Origin: Platerodrilus igneus | Lineage: Eukaryota; Arthropoda; Insecta; Coleoptera; Lycidae | Direction: 5' to 3' | NCBI GenBank assembly: GCA_036346225.1 | Contig: JARFIW010001189.1 | Coordinates: forward strand, 434,001-498,000 | DNA: 64,000 nucleotides | In this document: piece by piece, positions 1 through 10,085 of the stretch | Numbering within the stretch: position 1 is the first letter of the stretch | Layout: each line of letters opens with the position of its first letter | Made by a program: the position numbers and the translations under genes | Notes under the pieces: model-generated | What the model saw: only the letters and a program-made list of their open reading frames with translations | What the model was told of the DNA's origin: nothing | The model's database searches: none

Positions 1-87
1 TACTTAAAATTTGACACGCGCTGTTGTATCTTCGGAATTACATGCCCCGATGCTTTTGCTGTTAAGGAATTTCAGAGAACTTTGCTT

Positions 88-481
88 TCAATGTTTGTAA
101 GCCGCCGGAAAATTGAACTGCGGATTTTGTAGTTCTTGCATAAACTGCTCTCTCGATTGGCTGTAATTTCCGATTAATTTTTGTTTAACCTCTTTTACGC
201 CCTGATCTAGTTTTATAGCTTTCTGTATAAACTCATATTTCAATTGTTCAACGGCTTTCGATTTCTGATCTAACTTTTCAATAGATTTGCAACGGTTATT
301 TTTTGTTTCTCCGCAAGGTTTCCTGTAATTTCTCTGTAAAATTCGTGTTACTTTTTTCAAATTTCGCTGCCAGATTTGCAGAGTTTTTGTCTTGTTTCTC
401 GGAGTATTCTTGTAACTTTTCTATAAAGCTTTCCTGTAATTTTGTGGAATTTTCTTGCACGCCGGACTTGAAGTTCTCCAA
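88..481 (-). pseudogene. Coiled-coil Gag-like fragment (Gypsy-related)
   Basis: Two overlapping minus-strand frames (296-481 and 88-360) encode a lysine- and glutamate-rich, heptad-like helical sequence with repeated short units such as FIEKLQEYSEK and FIQKAIKLDQ. The stretch around GNYSQSREQFMQELQ resembles ENYSQLRKKFMQKTK near 26400, which lies at the start of the Gypsy element in this window. I therefore infer a remnant of the N-terminal Gag region of a related retroelement, broken by at least one frameshift. No protease or polymerase follows on the left because the window ends. It could equally be an unrelated coiled-coil ORF. Confidence 0.4.
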
Positions 482-2150
482 AAAGGAAAGAATTTCGCTG
501 TCTATTTAATGTTGTTGACTACGACTTACTGACATTCAAAGGAAAGTTGTTCAAATTTTGACAGAAGTTTACCGAAAATTCTTTTGCAAAAACAACAGTT
601 CTCTATTTTCAGACTGATTATTTAAGCCACTTCAACAACTCGTAGTTGCAGTGGAATCTTAAAATCACTCCAACGATTTATTTCCAGCTAATCGCTAACG
701 GTACTTAATTACTACGTTCCTATCTTTTAATTACTTATATTAATGCACTATAATAAATTTATATCGTTCACTACAATGATTTATTTCACGTAGACCATTT
801 TATATTAATAGTATATAACACCACCAGTTTAGTACACGACTTTATAGTTCGAATAAAACGTAATAAAAGTAATCAAAGCTTCAAGTACAACTGAACTAAC
901 TAATGCTCGTCACTGCAATTCATATTTTATTTAATTGTTCTAGATGCACTGGAAATTGTGCAATCTAGAGGACTTCTATTGTATTGTATGGTTAATAAGT
1001 CTCTTAAATGCAAATTCTTGTAAACCTGTCAATCAAGTCCATTTAAAGATGTCGCGTCGCAAAATGTCCATCGATTATCCTTTGTGTACGAACGCCTCGT
1101 TTAAGTTCAGAAGTATTGTTCTGGTTAAAAGTAGACTAAAAGGCGCTCTTTACAATATAATGCGACATATTCCAATGTCCTCAATCCCAAAATAGAAAGG
1201 CTATGGTTAAAGTTTAGATGATTTCGTAAAGAAGTTCACAAACTTTCACTTAACAAATAGTTCAACGTCACAAACGATTAATTTTATTTATTCAGCGTTA
1301 GAAATTACCTAACAAGAGTCTACTAAAACTAAGGGTCCGTCCTTATAAACCAACAAAAAGTGATCTTTAGATCTTTATAACAATATAACGACCTTCTTCA
1401 GTTCAGCAATTCTGCTGTGGGAAGTTGAATTAAGTATAATACACATAACGAAGGACCGGAAAAAATTTCTTTTATATTAGATATCTGAAAGAATTCTTGT
1501 CTTTTTAGAACAAACTTTTCATTTTTGTTAATGGATCGCGCACAACGTAAACTGAGGCTTTGTTAACTTTGTTTGTACGATATCAGTTCCTGTGTTTGAA
1601 GAAAACGTGAGATGTGATCCTTTTTACTAACGACATGTTTTTATTAAGTGATGCTTATTCTAACGGTTCTGATTTGGCTATTAATGCCTGCAGACGTCAA
1701 TATATCAATTAGAAACACGAGAATATGGCTCAGTTGAATTCGTCACGTAAAATTTACTTGTACAAATAAAACTGAAAATTCTCCTGATAAAACTCACCGC
1801 GTTCGCGTTTGCCAACAAAAGTAGACAAAGTAAGTATAGCCTCGAGCCTTGCAAAGGTGTTTCAATGATTAATATATAAATTAGTTTTTGAACAAGCATG
1901 GAATTAACTATTCTAGTACTACCTGAGAGTTTGCGCTTATTTCTTATTACGCTTAAATTTCTAAGAAAGATGAAAATTAAAAATTGTGTTAAGAAAGGGA
2001 TAATCATGCTTCGAAATATCCAACCATTACGGGAAAAAAATGAAGAATATAGTAGCATAATTGTTACTTTCAAGCATTCTTTTCAACGATAACAAAACAT
2101 TTTCGTGACATAATTTTATGTTGAAAACTGTTGCTCATATCAGTGAGCTA
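482..2150. other. No gene recognised
   Basis: AT-rich sequence with short open frames but no recognisable motif on either strand. Parts near 500-930 may be non-coding sequence of the Gag-like relic to the left, but I see no clear LTR boundary. Confidence 0.4.
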
Positions 2151-2179
2151 ATATTCTGACGACGCAAACAGAAAATGTG

Positions 2180-2633
2180 TGTCAGTGCACAACATGTACC
2201 TCCTAGTGGTCGAAGCGCGGGCAACTTTCTGCTAGCTTACAAGGTAACCCCCACGGAAGGGAGGTTTTAGCTTGTATTGAAAGACGTTGACACAGCTGGA
2301 GGACTGGGAATCTTGGCGACGTCTGTGGCAAAGAGGCTAAACATGCCAACACTGAACGGCAAGGTGTCGTTACCGTTAGTAGAGAGCTACAACGGCACGG
2401 TTGCAATCTAGGCTGGTAACCTGGTTAAAACTAATTAAAAATTACTAACAAGACCTTTGAAAAAGCCTAGAACCATCAAAATCATAGTGGGCGACTGAGA
2501 CCGAAAATATTTGGCCCATCAGATAACGACCGCATGCAGGAATGAAGATTTGGTACTTGGAATGTCAGGGAAATGTACGGTAGAGTATGAAATCATGAAT
2601 GAAATGAAAGCTACGCGCATGGAAGTAAGGAAT
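2180..2633 (+). mobile_element. LINE-A relic, 5' end
   Basis: Around 2545-2625 the plus strand reads, with one or two frame changes, like the start of an apurinic endonuclease domain (GTWNV-type motif, then a conserved EMKA..MEV segment). The sequence before it looks like a 5' untranslated region. The coding sequence stops exactly where element X copy 1 begins at 2634. The same LINE resumes downstream of element X at about 6133, but most of the endonuclease and the N-terminal part of the reverse transcriptase are missing between, so the insertion was accompanied or followed by a deletion. Confidence 0.5.
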
Positions 2634-2775
2634 GGGGCCGCTTCTGGCGCACTCCTCACTCACTTCTGACTCCACCCGATCCACATCCTCCCGATTAATT
2701 TTTAACCTAGGTTTTTACATATAAATTCCCATAAGGAGGATCTGCTAAGTTTTATTTTAAAGGGATTTCCTCCTT
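2634..2775 (+). repeat. Element X copy 1, left terminal inverted repeat
   Basis: Reads GGGGCCGCTTCTGGCGCAC at its tip and contains CCGATCCACATCCTCCCGAT and CCTAGGTTTTTACAT. The reverse complement of 5990-6132 matches it with scattered substitutions and small indels. Confidence 0.75.
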
Positions 2776-2875
2776 CTGGGGAGGGATTTCCTTCTTGCTC
2801 CTCCTTCTGGGGGTAGAATTTCCCCCTTGTGGAGAGGGCATTTCCTTCTTGCTTCATTTTTACCCCCACCATACT
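2770..2875. repeat. Subterminal CTCC/GGAG repeats of element X
   Basis: Several tandem units of 15-25 bases of the form GGATTTCCTCCTTCTGGGGA or TTTCCCCCTTGTGGAGA. The better preserved versions near 16370 and 23625-23700 contain the interrupted palindrome CTCCTTGTGGAG. The position just inside both ends of the element suggests protein-binding sites, by analogy with subterminal transposase sites, but that is inference. Confidence 0.6.
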
Positions 2876-3159
2876 TACCCTAAAAATCGGTAACCTAACC
2901 CCTAAAATTTTCGAGATACCTCTTGGTGCCTATCGGCACCGCACGATCTTTGTATTCTCACCTTTCTAATTTTCATCCTAACATCAACCCCTATCGAACT
3001 ATATCCACCAATTTTATATCATTTTTATTTATAAACAGTTTCTAATCGTATATGGTAGTACCGATTTAATTTTTATTGGAAGTCCGAATCTATCATTAAT
3101 TTAACCTTAGGCCAACTCGATTTAAAAAATTGGTGTAAGCCAAAAAAGTAATATACATC

Positions 3160-5043
3160 TAGTATTATTCGCAGCTTGAAATTTAAATCGTCACCCGTCT
3201 TCTATCTCCTTTTCTAGCCAATAGTTTGATACATAGAGACCGTCTAGGTTTTCGAAATGTAAAATGTAGCGAAGTTTGTCTCTATATATAAAGTCTTTGA
3301 TTCCACCGACAACCAGATCCATTCCTTCGTGTAATTCTTGCAGCTTGTGACAATCTTTTAATCGCGGCTCTCCCACTATATCCTACATACGTATCTTGTT
3401 AGCTTGATCGACTTCTTCTTGTCGGTTTGGAGGGAATCCTTATTCTCCCACTCACTGTTGTGTAGTTGCATGTCCACCAGCTTGTAGAACCCGGATGTAT
3501 CTAAGTCATTGGCATATAAAATAATCTTTTAATTCTTCTTCATTTTCTCTAATAAGATGTTCTTTGTCTAACGCATCTTTGTATTGTTCGCGTATTGTCG
3601 CAGTGTTTTCCATATAGTCCAACTTTCGCTTTTCTGCATCCATTTCCTCTAATTTCAGTTGTCTTTTTCTTCCACTTACAGCGTATGGCGTGAATAATGG
3701 GGCAATTTCTTTTAGCGTAAACGGATAGAGTTTACTGAGAATATTTATGCGTTGTCGTACAACCTCTGGGCGAAATTAGTCGTATTTATCAACCCCAATT
3801 CCGAAATGATTTTTTTTTTAATTGTAGAATATGGTGTTGCAGATTGTGTTGTGCTTTAATGTAGCACTTATGTAAGATTTTTATTTTATCTTGGCTCTCT
3901 TCCTCCTTTACTATCTCCAAATAATTTATAGGTAAATAGTTAAAACTAAAAGCCGAAAGCACATACTTTATCAATTTTTCTATTTCCTCTGATTGTTCAG
4001 ACAACTTAATTTGCAAACCAGTCGATTTCTTTGTATTGCTCTTCCCCTAATACACGTACTGTAGTAGGTAATTATACACTAAACAGCAGCTATTATGCAG
4101 CTTGTCCGATAGATTACTCCACATTTTGGCAAGTAGTACCGAGTACATTCGCGCCTTTAAGAAGTATAACTTACTATCTTCCAATAAGGTGAAACAGTTT
4201 CGCACTGACATAGTTTCCGATTGTACAGTTGTATATTGTTGCTTCCAATCGCGTAATACCATGTTTTTGGCCAAAGTTGACGCGAATGCTTCCCTTAAAC
4301 GTGCATCTGGAGAACGGAAAAAATCTAATATATGATTTTCAAGTTGTTTATTAACACCAGGACTTGTTATCTGACACAAATTTGTTGTATCTCTTAATTC
4401 TTGCATGGTTGTTAGCCATGTTAAACAATCGATTCCCACAGTTTTATCGTTGTCAACTATAATATTGCAGTTTTTTCGTATTCGTCCTTGTAGCAAAAGT
4501 AATGGTTTGTAGCTAAATAATTACACATTTCCATCTTGTTAAATTTGCCAGAAAAATCTTGGGTTACATCCATGTCAAAAAGATAGTAATAATCTTTTTT
4601 GAGTCCGTCTAATATATCTGGTAGTTCTTCCAAACATCTGCTAGTTACACTTTGTACGGAACACATATTGGATTTTGGAATTTTGTATTATTGTTTTCGA
4701 GGCCTTCTTTTCCGATTATTTCTTTTACTCCCTGGCCCATCTTGTTAGTGCTTTCTAGAGAAAACGGAAGCTTGGCTTTAACACCATGCCTACCAGAAAC
4801 AAATCGGTCGAACTTTCCTCGTAGATAGCTGTTAAATGTAGCACAAATTTCTTTTTTTAGGTCGCAAATTTTAACCAACATTATGTGGTCACAAAATGGT
4901 TCTGTAATTGGTGTGTGTAGTCCACCAGTCAGCATCTGTTCGCATTCTACATAACAAATATAACTAATATCTGTCACCAGATTATAGTTGCACATATTTT
5001 CTGCCAAAAACGACAATCCAAATCGCTCATTTGTTGGTTTCAC
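3160..5043 (-). pseudogene. Orphan protein of element X, copy 1 (broken)
   Basis: A degraded gene read on the minus strand, spread over frames at 4645-5043, 4457-4666, 4047-4496, 3789-4016 and 3191-3376. It aligns throughout with the two copies at 18594-20705 (minus) and 21171-23053 (plus). Landmarks in order: N-terminal block with AENMCNYNLVTDISYICYVE; DYYYLFDMDVTQDF; MCNYLATNHYFCYKDEYE; the block KLYFLKA.MYSV.LAKMWS; IKLSEQSEE.EKLIKYVLSA; C-terminal IKDFIYRDKLRYIL and GLYVSNYWLEKEIED. About 285 bases present in copy 2 (19011-19295) are deleted here near 3475. Undeleted, the protein would be about 700 residues. I do not recognise its family; no transposase, helicase or polymerase signature is visible. 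Confidence 0.7.
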
Positions 5044-5248
5044 TTTATTCCCAAGAAATTGAGGAACGTCAATCTACTTGAAGACGCTCATTATTACCGT
5101 TCTAGCTACTACAGAATACTAAATTGAAAACGAAAAATTGCCCCTTATGTATCCTACAGAATGGGGGCGTATATTGCCGAAGATGGCCGAATATGTCGGA
5201 CACCGCCATATCGCTTACATTCTCTTGTCTAGGAACAATTTTTGCTAA

Positions 5249-5283
5249 TCGACCTAGGTCAGATTTAATCCGACCTAGGTCGG
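5249..5283. repeat. Iteron-like repeat A, element X copy 1
   Basis: Two units starting at 5249 and 5270, exactly 21 bases apart. The second is the perfect 14-base palindrome CCGACCTAGGTCGG. The same 21-base spacing occurs in copy 2. It lies just upstream of the orphan gene, between the gene start and the hairpin. Confidence 0.7.
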
Positions 5284-5301
5284 ACTGGGCAGGGGTGCGC
5301 A

Positions 5302-5392
5302 TTGACATATGTCCGGATATATGTAGGATGTATATTGAACATATATCGGATGTATGTCGGATATAGTTTGAATGTTTGTCGGATGTATGTCA
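5302..5392. repeat. Iteron-like repeat B, element X copy 1
   Basis: Run of 10-12 base units close to ATATGTCGGAT (for example ATATGTCCGGAT, ATATGTAGGATG, GTATGTCGGATAT). The matching array in copy 2 is at 20824-20912. Lies between repeat A and the central hairpin. Confidence 0.65.
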
Positions 5393-5497
5393 TACGAATG
5401 CGAGAGGAGAGAGAGAAGGACAAAGTAAGGTGGAAGGAGGAGGGTTTAGGTTAGTTTACGTTTTTTGGAGTTAGGTTAGTCGATGTTGTCTTGAGCT

Positions 5498-5965
5498 AGG
5501 TTAGATTAGTTGGACTTGTGCAGACTTAGGTAAGATAGCACAAAAAATTGATAGGTTAGATCAACACCGTTCATTTACATTTCCAATGCTCCACCCGAAG
5601 GTACTACATTGGCCAGGAGGCGAGTTTTTTGTTGCCTGGAAATTTAGAAATTTTGCCGAACCCTTGCCGTTCCAGGCAAGGTAGGGATCTTTAACGTGCG
5701 TGACAACACTCACACACGGATCCTCCATTTAACCTCTCATCCGAACGAGGGCGTAATATTTGTGAAAAATGCTCACCTGTCATTTTTCAAGCAGTCGGCC
5801 GTGTCGGGATATGAACCCGGGACCTTGGGATCCGTAGTCTTACGCTTACTACATTGTTCCACGGCGACGCCGGTTAGATCAACACCGCAGCGCTGACCTA
5901 ACCTATCAATTTTTCCTGCTATCTAACTTAAGTCCGCGCAAGGCCAACTAACCTATCGGAACCCC
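5498..5965. repeat. Central hairpin of element X copy 1
   Basis: Left arm about 5498-5565, right arm about 5894-5965. The arms pair over roughly 65 bases with mismatches, the best part being AATTGATAGGTTAG against CTAACCTATCAATT. The loop holds a 302-base SINE and its target duplication; without it the loop would be about 20 bases. Confidence 0.7.
5570..5871 (-). mobile_element. tRNA-derived SINE, copy 1
   Basis: Flanked by perfect 16-base direct repeats GGTTAGATCAACACCG (5554-5569 and 5872-5887), the hallmark of target-primed insertion. On the minus strand it begins with a tRNA-like head containing a B-box-like GGTTCATATCC and a poorer A box, followed by a body shared with the copy at 15405-15697. 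It inserted in the loop of the element X hairpin. Confidence 0.85.
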
Positions 5966-5989
5966 CACAAAGAGAAAATTCCTCCCACA

Positions 5990-6132
5990 AGGAGAAAATC
6001 CCTTTAAAATAGGACTTAGCAGACCTTCCTTATGGAAATTTACATGTAAAAACTTAGGTTAGATATGAATCGGGAGGATGTGGATCGGGTGGAGTGATGA
6101 GTGTTAGTGAGGAGTGCGCCAGAACCGGCCCC
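5990..6132 (-). repeat. Element X copy 1, right terminal inverted repeat
   Basis: Reverse complement starts GGGGCCGGTTCTGGCGCAC and follows the left repeat through the CTCCACCCGATCCACATCC block and the AAAGGGATTTTC block. Confidence 0.75.
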
Positions 6133-7500
6133 TTCCCCTACTGTGCAAACTGATAGAGTTGTGTATATAATAAGCGAAGGTGCGATCCTTATCCCTTTGC
6201 ACAAAGGTAAAAGCAGCAAGTATGAATGCAAAAATTATCGTGGAATGAGTCTGTTGAGTGTATCCAGTAAAGTGTATGGGAAAGCTGTAATCGACAGAGT
6301 TTGCAAGAGAACGCAAAACAAGATATGGAACGTTCAACGTTGTTTTATGCCTGTAAGAAAATGTGTAGATCAGATGTTTGCAAAGAAAATGAATGTAGCA
6401 TTCGTAGATCTGGAAAAAGCGTATGATTCTATGAACAGAAATGAATTATTGAAAGCGCTGTGTGAATACTGTGCAAGCAAGTGCTGGATAAAATGTATCA
6501 GAGCTATGTACGAAGCAGTGGAGCGTGTACGTATGAATAGTTACATGGGCAAATACTTTGACATTGTGCAAGGTGTTAGGTAGGGCTGTGTTATGTCTCC
6601 ATGACTGTTCAATATATTTATAGATATATGTGTCAGGCAGGCTTGCGAAAGACTGGAAGAAGCGAAAATTGATGAAACAAATATGTGTTGTTGAATGCGA
6701 ATGATGCAGTATTGTTGGCTGAATCGTTACAAGATTTGCAACGAATGGTTGACAGGTTTTTGGAAACGTGTGGAAATATGTAATTGAAAGTGAATGTAAA
6801 TAAAACAAAAGTAATGATTTTTGACAGAGATGGCGTGATTGAATGGATAATGACACGATAGAGAAAGTGAATGACTTCGTGATTCTCGGTAGAAAGTTTC
6901 TGAGTAATGGAAAGCTAGATGGTGAAATAGAAAGGAAGGCAAATGCTGGAAGAAAAGTGTCTCGAAGTATGTGGGCAGTGAGCAGAAATGAAGGATTGAG
7001 TATAAATGCAAAGCTGGCCACTTACAACTGTGTGTTAGTGCCAACTGTACTGTATAGAAGTGAAACTTGGGTCTGGCATAAGAAGCATGTTAGTCGTATA
7101 AATGCTACAGGAATGAGATTCCTAAGAAGTGTGTACGGAAGAACGTAAGTAGAAAGACAAAGTGCCAAACGAATGGACCAGAGCAGAGTATGGGGTGCAA
7201 ATGCGCCTTAAAAAATTAAGTGAGCAAAGAACGCTTAAATGGTTTGGAGATATGGAAAAAATGAACGAGAATAAACTTACCAAACGTATATATGCAAGCA
7301 GGATGATTAAAAGAGCTGTGAGGGGCATACTGGGTAAAAGATGGTTGGATGTAGCAGAGGAGGTTCTGAAAGAACGATAGGTGATAAGTATGAGGAATAA
7401 AAGAGCATGCCAAAAGCAGTGTATGAATGCTACAGAGGAAAAGGAAGTGTGTAGGGACCGAGGGATGTGGAGAAAGATTATGAATGGTGCTGGGAGTAAA
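6133..7500 (+). pseudogene. LINE-A relic: reverse transcriptase and C-terminus
   Basis: Non-LTR retrotransposon polymerase fragment. The frame at about 6140-6583 shows GAILIPLHKGK, the conserved NYRG.SLLSV..KVYGK block and AFVDLEKAYDS of the palm. The strongest later frame, about 6840-7148, reads through NDFVILGRKFLSNGKL and LVPTVLYRSETWVW, followed at 7162-7380 by the LKWFGDMEKM..NKLTKRIY tail. A stop at 6581 and several frame changes break it, including the region expected to hold the catalytic FADD. The 3' end lies near 7500-7600. It is the downstream part of the LINE whose 5' end precedes element X copy 1. Confidence 0.8.
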
Positions 7501-7599
7501 AGTAACGTAGTAGTTTAGTTATACCGTGCAGATCCTCCCAGAAAGAGGTGCAGAGTTTGGCTACCCCGAAAAGGAATATCGTGATTGGTGTTGCTGTTG

Positions 7600-10085
7600 T
7601 TGTTATACAAACAGAAAAAAATGTAATCCAAATTATATGGACGAAGCAGCTAACTGCCGTTTCAGGTTGGTATAGTAGGAACCTCGAAGGAAAACTGTAA
7701 TGCCAGTGTGTAACTTTAGGCAAGCATTACATAATAGAAAATTATTTAGGATATTTTGTAACATAAATTTTCGGTAAAATTTGTCTATTAACCTTAAAGC
7801 GGTGTAGCTGTTATTTTAGTTATCTAACAACATTTATATAATTCATTCAGTCATTATTGTATATTTAATAATCAATAAACTCACAAAGCACATTTTAATC
7901 CTAATTACAAGTAAAATATACAAACTACATATTCCTTTTGATAACATTTATATATACAAACTTGTTAACGTGTTCCTACATCTTAAAGTATCTAAGATTT
8001 TAAAATTGTTCCGACGATTGGCGATCGTTGATCACTTTTCGTTTCGTAGTTAAACTGAGAGGTGGCTCCGTGTTGGAAATGTTCAACATGTGCAGGAAAA
8101 TCAAGTTTTCCTGGCGACGACGTCGTAACAGACGAGTAGTCTGTTGAAGTTGTCCATGACAACTATAGTAATAATGTAGTGTACAAATCCCGTGGCAAAC
8201 AGTTTGTATAAATAAATTAGAATGTGAAATTAATTATTTTAATATAGTGCAACTTTTAACGTACAACTTTTAACATACAACTCTGATCCCGTATAACTTT
8301 GAACGTAAGGCTTTGATGCCGTGTAATTTTACAATCACGATAAATGAAACTTTAATCCCGTTCAACTTTGATACCGAAATAAGGATGGTCTTGTAGTAAT
8401 TTTGGAGGAGACTTCACTTCAATTTATGGAATTCGTTTAACAGGCAAAGCTGTAGACTACTGTAATCCACATGTGGCCGATGTCGCTTGTAACCAGCATG
8501 TTCTACTGATGCACAGGTTGATTCAAGGTTGCAGGTCATTGCCGCGGTCGGTAAGAATGTATAAGGCGGACGTTACAAAGCCCACTGCGTAAATTGTGCA
8601 TGCAATAATATGCTTATGAAACTTGTTTTACATTACGTTGCTTTATGCAACTTAATATCACTTGTATAAATGCTTTGTCAATTGAATTTTAAATCCCTTT
8701 GTAAAGTAAAAAGTACAATGAGTACCATAACCTATATTTCTTATTAATAGCGTGTTCAAATTATATATCATATCTCACCGATTGTACAGGTGTGGATATA
8801 CCTCCTTAGTTATCTTGTTTTGACAAATTGAAATATTAATATGTTAAATTATAACACTTGAAAGCTATATCATGTAAATTAGAATTTAAAATAATCTGAT
8901 TATTGTTGATTTTTGCCAAACGTTTATTAAGCAATATTTAAACACTGTGAGGTCACGTAGCGCTACAAGACTAATTTATAAAATATAAAATGTCAATAAT
9001 TAAATTTCTCACTTACAAATCATTTTCATAAGAATTAAAATTTTTTAACAATGTTATTTATCATGATGTTAATTACTTTTCTTTAAAGAGAATACAGAAT
9101 TATTTTATTGGACTTCAGTTCATTTATCAATAATATTAAATTCTCCCAAAAATTGGTACGGTGTTTACAAAGTAAACTTATCCGAAAAAGTATCCAGGAA
9201 GTAGATACAATTGAAATTAATTTAAAGATACTATATTCATATTGATTCGTAATATATATTTATATATAGGGTGTCTATGTTGGTAGAAACTATGTTTCAG
9301 AGTCACCCCACTCAACATTAGATCTTTGAAGAAGACCAACAGATGTAAGTATGATATGTGTGACTATCAAACTTTGTATTCAAAGTGGTTTATGGTAATA
9401 TAGGTTTCCAAATTTTCCTTTAAGCAAATTCATTTAGTTACTTGCTTTATAAAAAATTTAGGTGGCGTCCTTTATTCTGTTTCTTTCAATTCAAATATAC
9501 CCACTGACCCAATCTCATGCAACCGTGGGCCAAAAAACCCAGCTAGCTCAATGTCTTTAGAGTGTTCTTTTACTATAAGCCAATTTCCATCCAAACCTTA
9601 CCCTGGGCTTAATACAAATACATAAGAATTCTCGATAGGTAATGTTAATCTACCACATTTGTTGTGGTATAGATTGACAGAAAAAATATACATAATAATT
9701 TAATTGGTAAAATGAGCTTTCTGCAAAGAAGCGCCCTTAAAAATGTATAGACGTTTTTGTATTTTACTCTAATAACGTAGCTATTTTAATGGATCCAAAT
9801 CTAAATTAGGATCCAGAAATGAACCGAAAAGTACCCAATATATTAAGTACAAACGTTAGTGACTATTGGTATTCTATTTCCTTCGTATTTATTATAGAAA
9901 AATTACTAGATCGATCTCGGTAAATCTCCCGGCATAGGTTAATTTATTTATACACAACATGATTTCAAAATAAACTACTGATTCATGAAATTGGAGCAGC
10001 ACTCTAGACAACCAAAATAAATATAAACTCAAGCATAAAAATTAATGCGTTACATGTAAACCGTAGGATGAACTAAAAATTTACA
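7600..10085. other. No gene recognised
   Basis: AT-rich sequence with no convincing coding region. It contains the short imperfect tandem repeat at 8248-8372. No TIR, LTR or polymerase motif was found by eye. Confidence 0.4.
8248..8372. repeat. Imperfect 14-16 base tandem repeat
   Basis: Units related to GTACAACTTTTAAC follow one another: GTGCAACTTTTAAC, GTACAACTTTTAAC, ATACAACTCTGATCCC, GTATAACTTTGAAC, GTAAGGCTTTGATGCC, and later GTTCAACTTTGATACC. A small degenerate minisatellite. Confidence 0.6.

Larger units (their letters stand above)
2634..6132. mobile_element. Element X, copy 1 (single-gene form)
   Basis: An inverted-repeat element of about 3.5 kb inserted in LINE-A. Its ends start with GGGGCCG(C/G)TTCTGGCGCAC in opposite orientation and stay similar for about 140 bases. 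Inside the left end are repeated CTCCTTNTGGAG-like units, then a minus-strand orphan gene (about 3160-5043), then iteron-like repeats (5249-5392), a long hairpin (about 5498-5965) carrying a SINE in its loop, then the right terminal repeat. It matches one arm plus the centre of the larger palindrome at 16223-23774. No transposase or polymerase is recognisable in it. I see no clear target-site duplication, in line with the missing LINE sequence. Confidence 0.7.

Noticed and set aside
2634..2875. CRISPR-like array in the CTCC repeats
   Set aside because: Units are short, unequal and without unique spacers, and the sequence is eukaryotic.
3160..5043. Parvovirus NS1 or capsid gene in element X
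   Set aside because: No Walker or Rep HUH motif and no phospholipase motif could be found in any of the three copies, despite the hairpin architecture.
5124..5366. Cysteine-rich open frame (IDICPDICRMYIEHISDVC-like)
   Set aside because: It is the translation of the ATATGTCGGAT tandem units, not a gene. The same holds for 20779-21009.
6446..7044. Minus-strand frames of 191 and 105 residues
   Set aside because: They lie opposite the LINE-A polymerase, which has recognisable motifs on the plus strand; the minus frames have none.
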